Shown here: in pieces, positions 63,941-64,000 of the stretch | How the letters are laid out: every line of letters begins with the position of its first letter | How positions within the stretch are numbered: position 1 is the first letter of the stretch | Origin: Litorivita sp050633545 | Lineage (GTDB): Bacteria > Pseudomonadota > Alphaproteobacteria > Rhodobacterales > Rhodobacteraceae | Assembly: GCA_050633545.1 (NCBI GenBank) | Contig: JBOEGS010000001.1 | Coordinates: forward strand, 62,001-126,000 | DNA: 64,000 nucleotides | Direction: 5' to 3' | Made by a program: the position numbers and the translations under genes | The notes under the pieces: generated by a model | What the model saw: only the letters and a program-made list of their open reading frames with translations | What the model was told of the DNA's origin: nothing | The model's database searches: none

Positions 63941-64000
63941 CATTTCCACCATGCCGCAACTGCGAAATGTTACAAACAACTCAAACTTGCGTATGTTACA

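Overview
The window looks like chromosomal DNA of a marine-type alphaproteobacterium of the order Rhodobacterales (Roseobacter/Paracoccus/Rhodobacter relatives). The grounds are uniformly high GC with many G/C-ending codons, VPLPA-CTERM surface proteins, a DUF1127 protein, a SAM-II riboswitch before metZ, PhaR-type operators around the PHA genes, a Hint-domain protein, and the gene pairs secG/pyrG and purA/DUF2842. I found no insertion sequence, prophage, CRISPR array, tRNA or rRNA. Almost all of the DNA is core metabolism.

Layout. 1-2.7 kb: the 5' tip of a probable glyQ, a periplasmic peptidoglycan-binding pseudo-protease and a small membrane protein. 2.8-12.1 kb: trkH, then a urease cluster on the minus strand (ureD-ureA-orf45-ureB-orf109-ureC, then ureE-ureF-DUF3995-ureG) that is split by a divergent VPLPA-CTERM gene and a DUF1127 gene. 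12.3-15 kb: folE2 and metZ, the latter behind a SAM-II aptamer and an intrinsic terminator. 15.2-20.8 kb: a hydrolase, a 14-bp minisatellite, a GST, yciB, an EamA transporter, a small coupled gene and ftsY. 21-30.9 kb: an AlkB-like di-iron membrane enzyme, xseA, purD, hflKC, gor and rpiA. 31-36.6 kb: a Hint-domain protein, an EamA transporter overlapping thiN tail to tail, and an 818-residue acidic, probably disordered protein.

36.7-43.5 kb: DUF2842, purA, a GNAT enzyme, small conserved proteins, secG, pyrG, DUF1330 and a TerB-like protein. 43.8-50 kb: a plus-strand cluster resembling the gamma-glutamyl polyamine pathway (two glutamine-synthetase-like ligases, a class I amidotransferase, an FAD amine oxidase), followed by a DegT-type aminotransferase. 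50-55.5 kb: a polyhydroxyalkanoate locus (lysR-phaR-phaP-phaC on minus, phaZ divergent). Dyads close to CTGC-N3-GCAG lie before phaR, phaP and phaC/phaZ, and a CCUCCUCCC hairpin-plus-terminator RNA of the Cuckoo/CcsR type lies in the phaP 3' untranslated region. 55.6-60 kb: two alpha/beta hydrolases, an M15-like protein, a VOC protein, a one-chain ArsR-AHSA1 fusion with its own dyad, and a MAPEG protein. 60.1-64 kb: thrS and two tandem VPLPA-CTERM proteins.

The most interesting parts are the RNA elements (SAM-II with a possible antiterminator pairing; the phaP-derived Cuckoo-like RNA), the PHA operators, the triply dead protease, the extra small genes inside the urease operon and the minisatellite. 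Names rest on reading motifs and family resemblance by eye; no database search was run.
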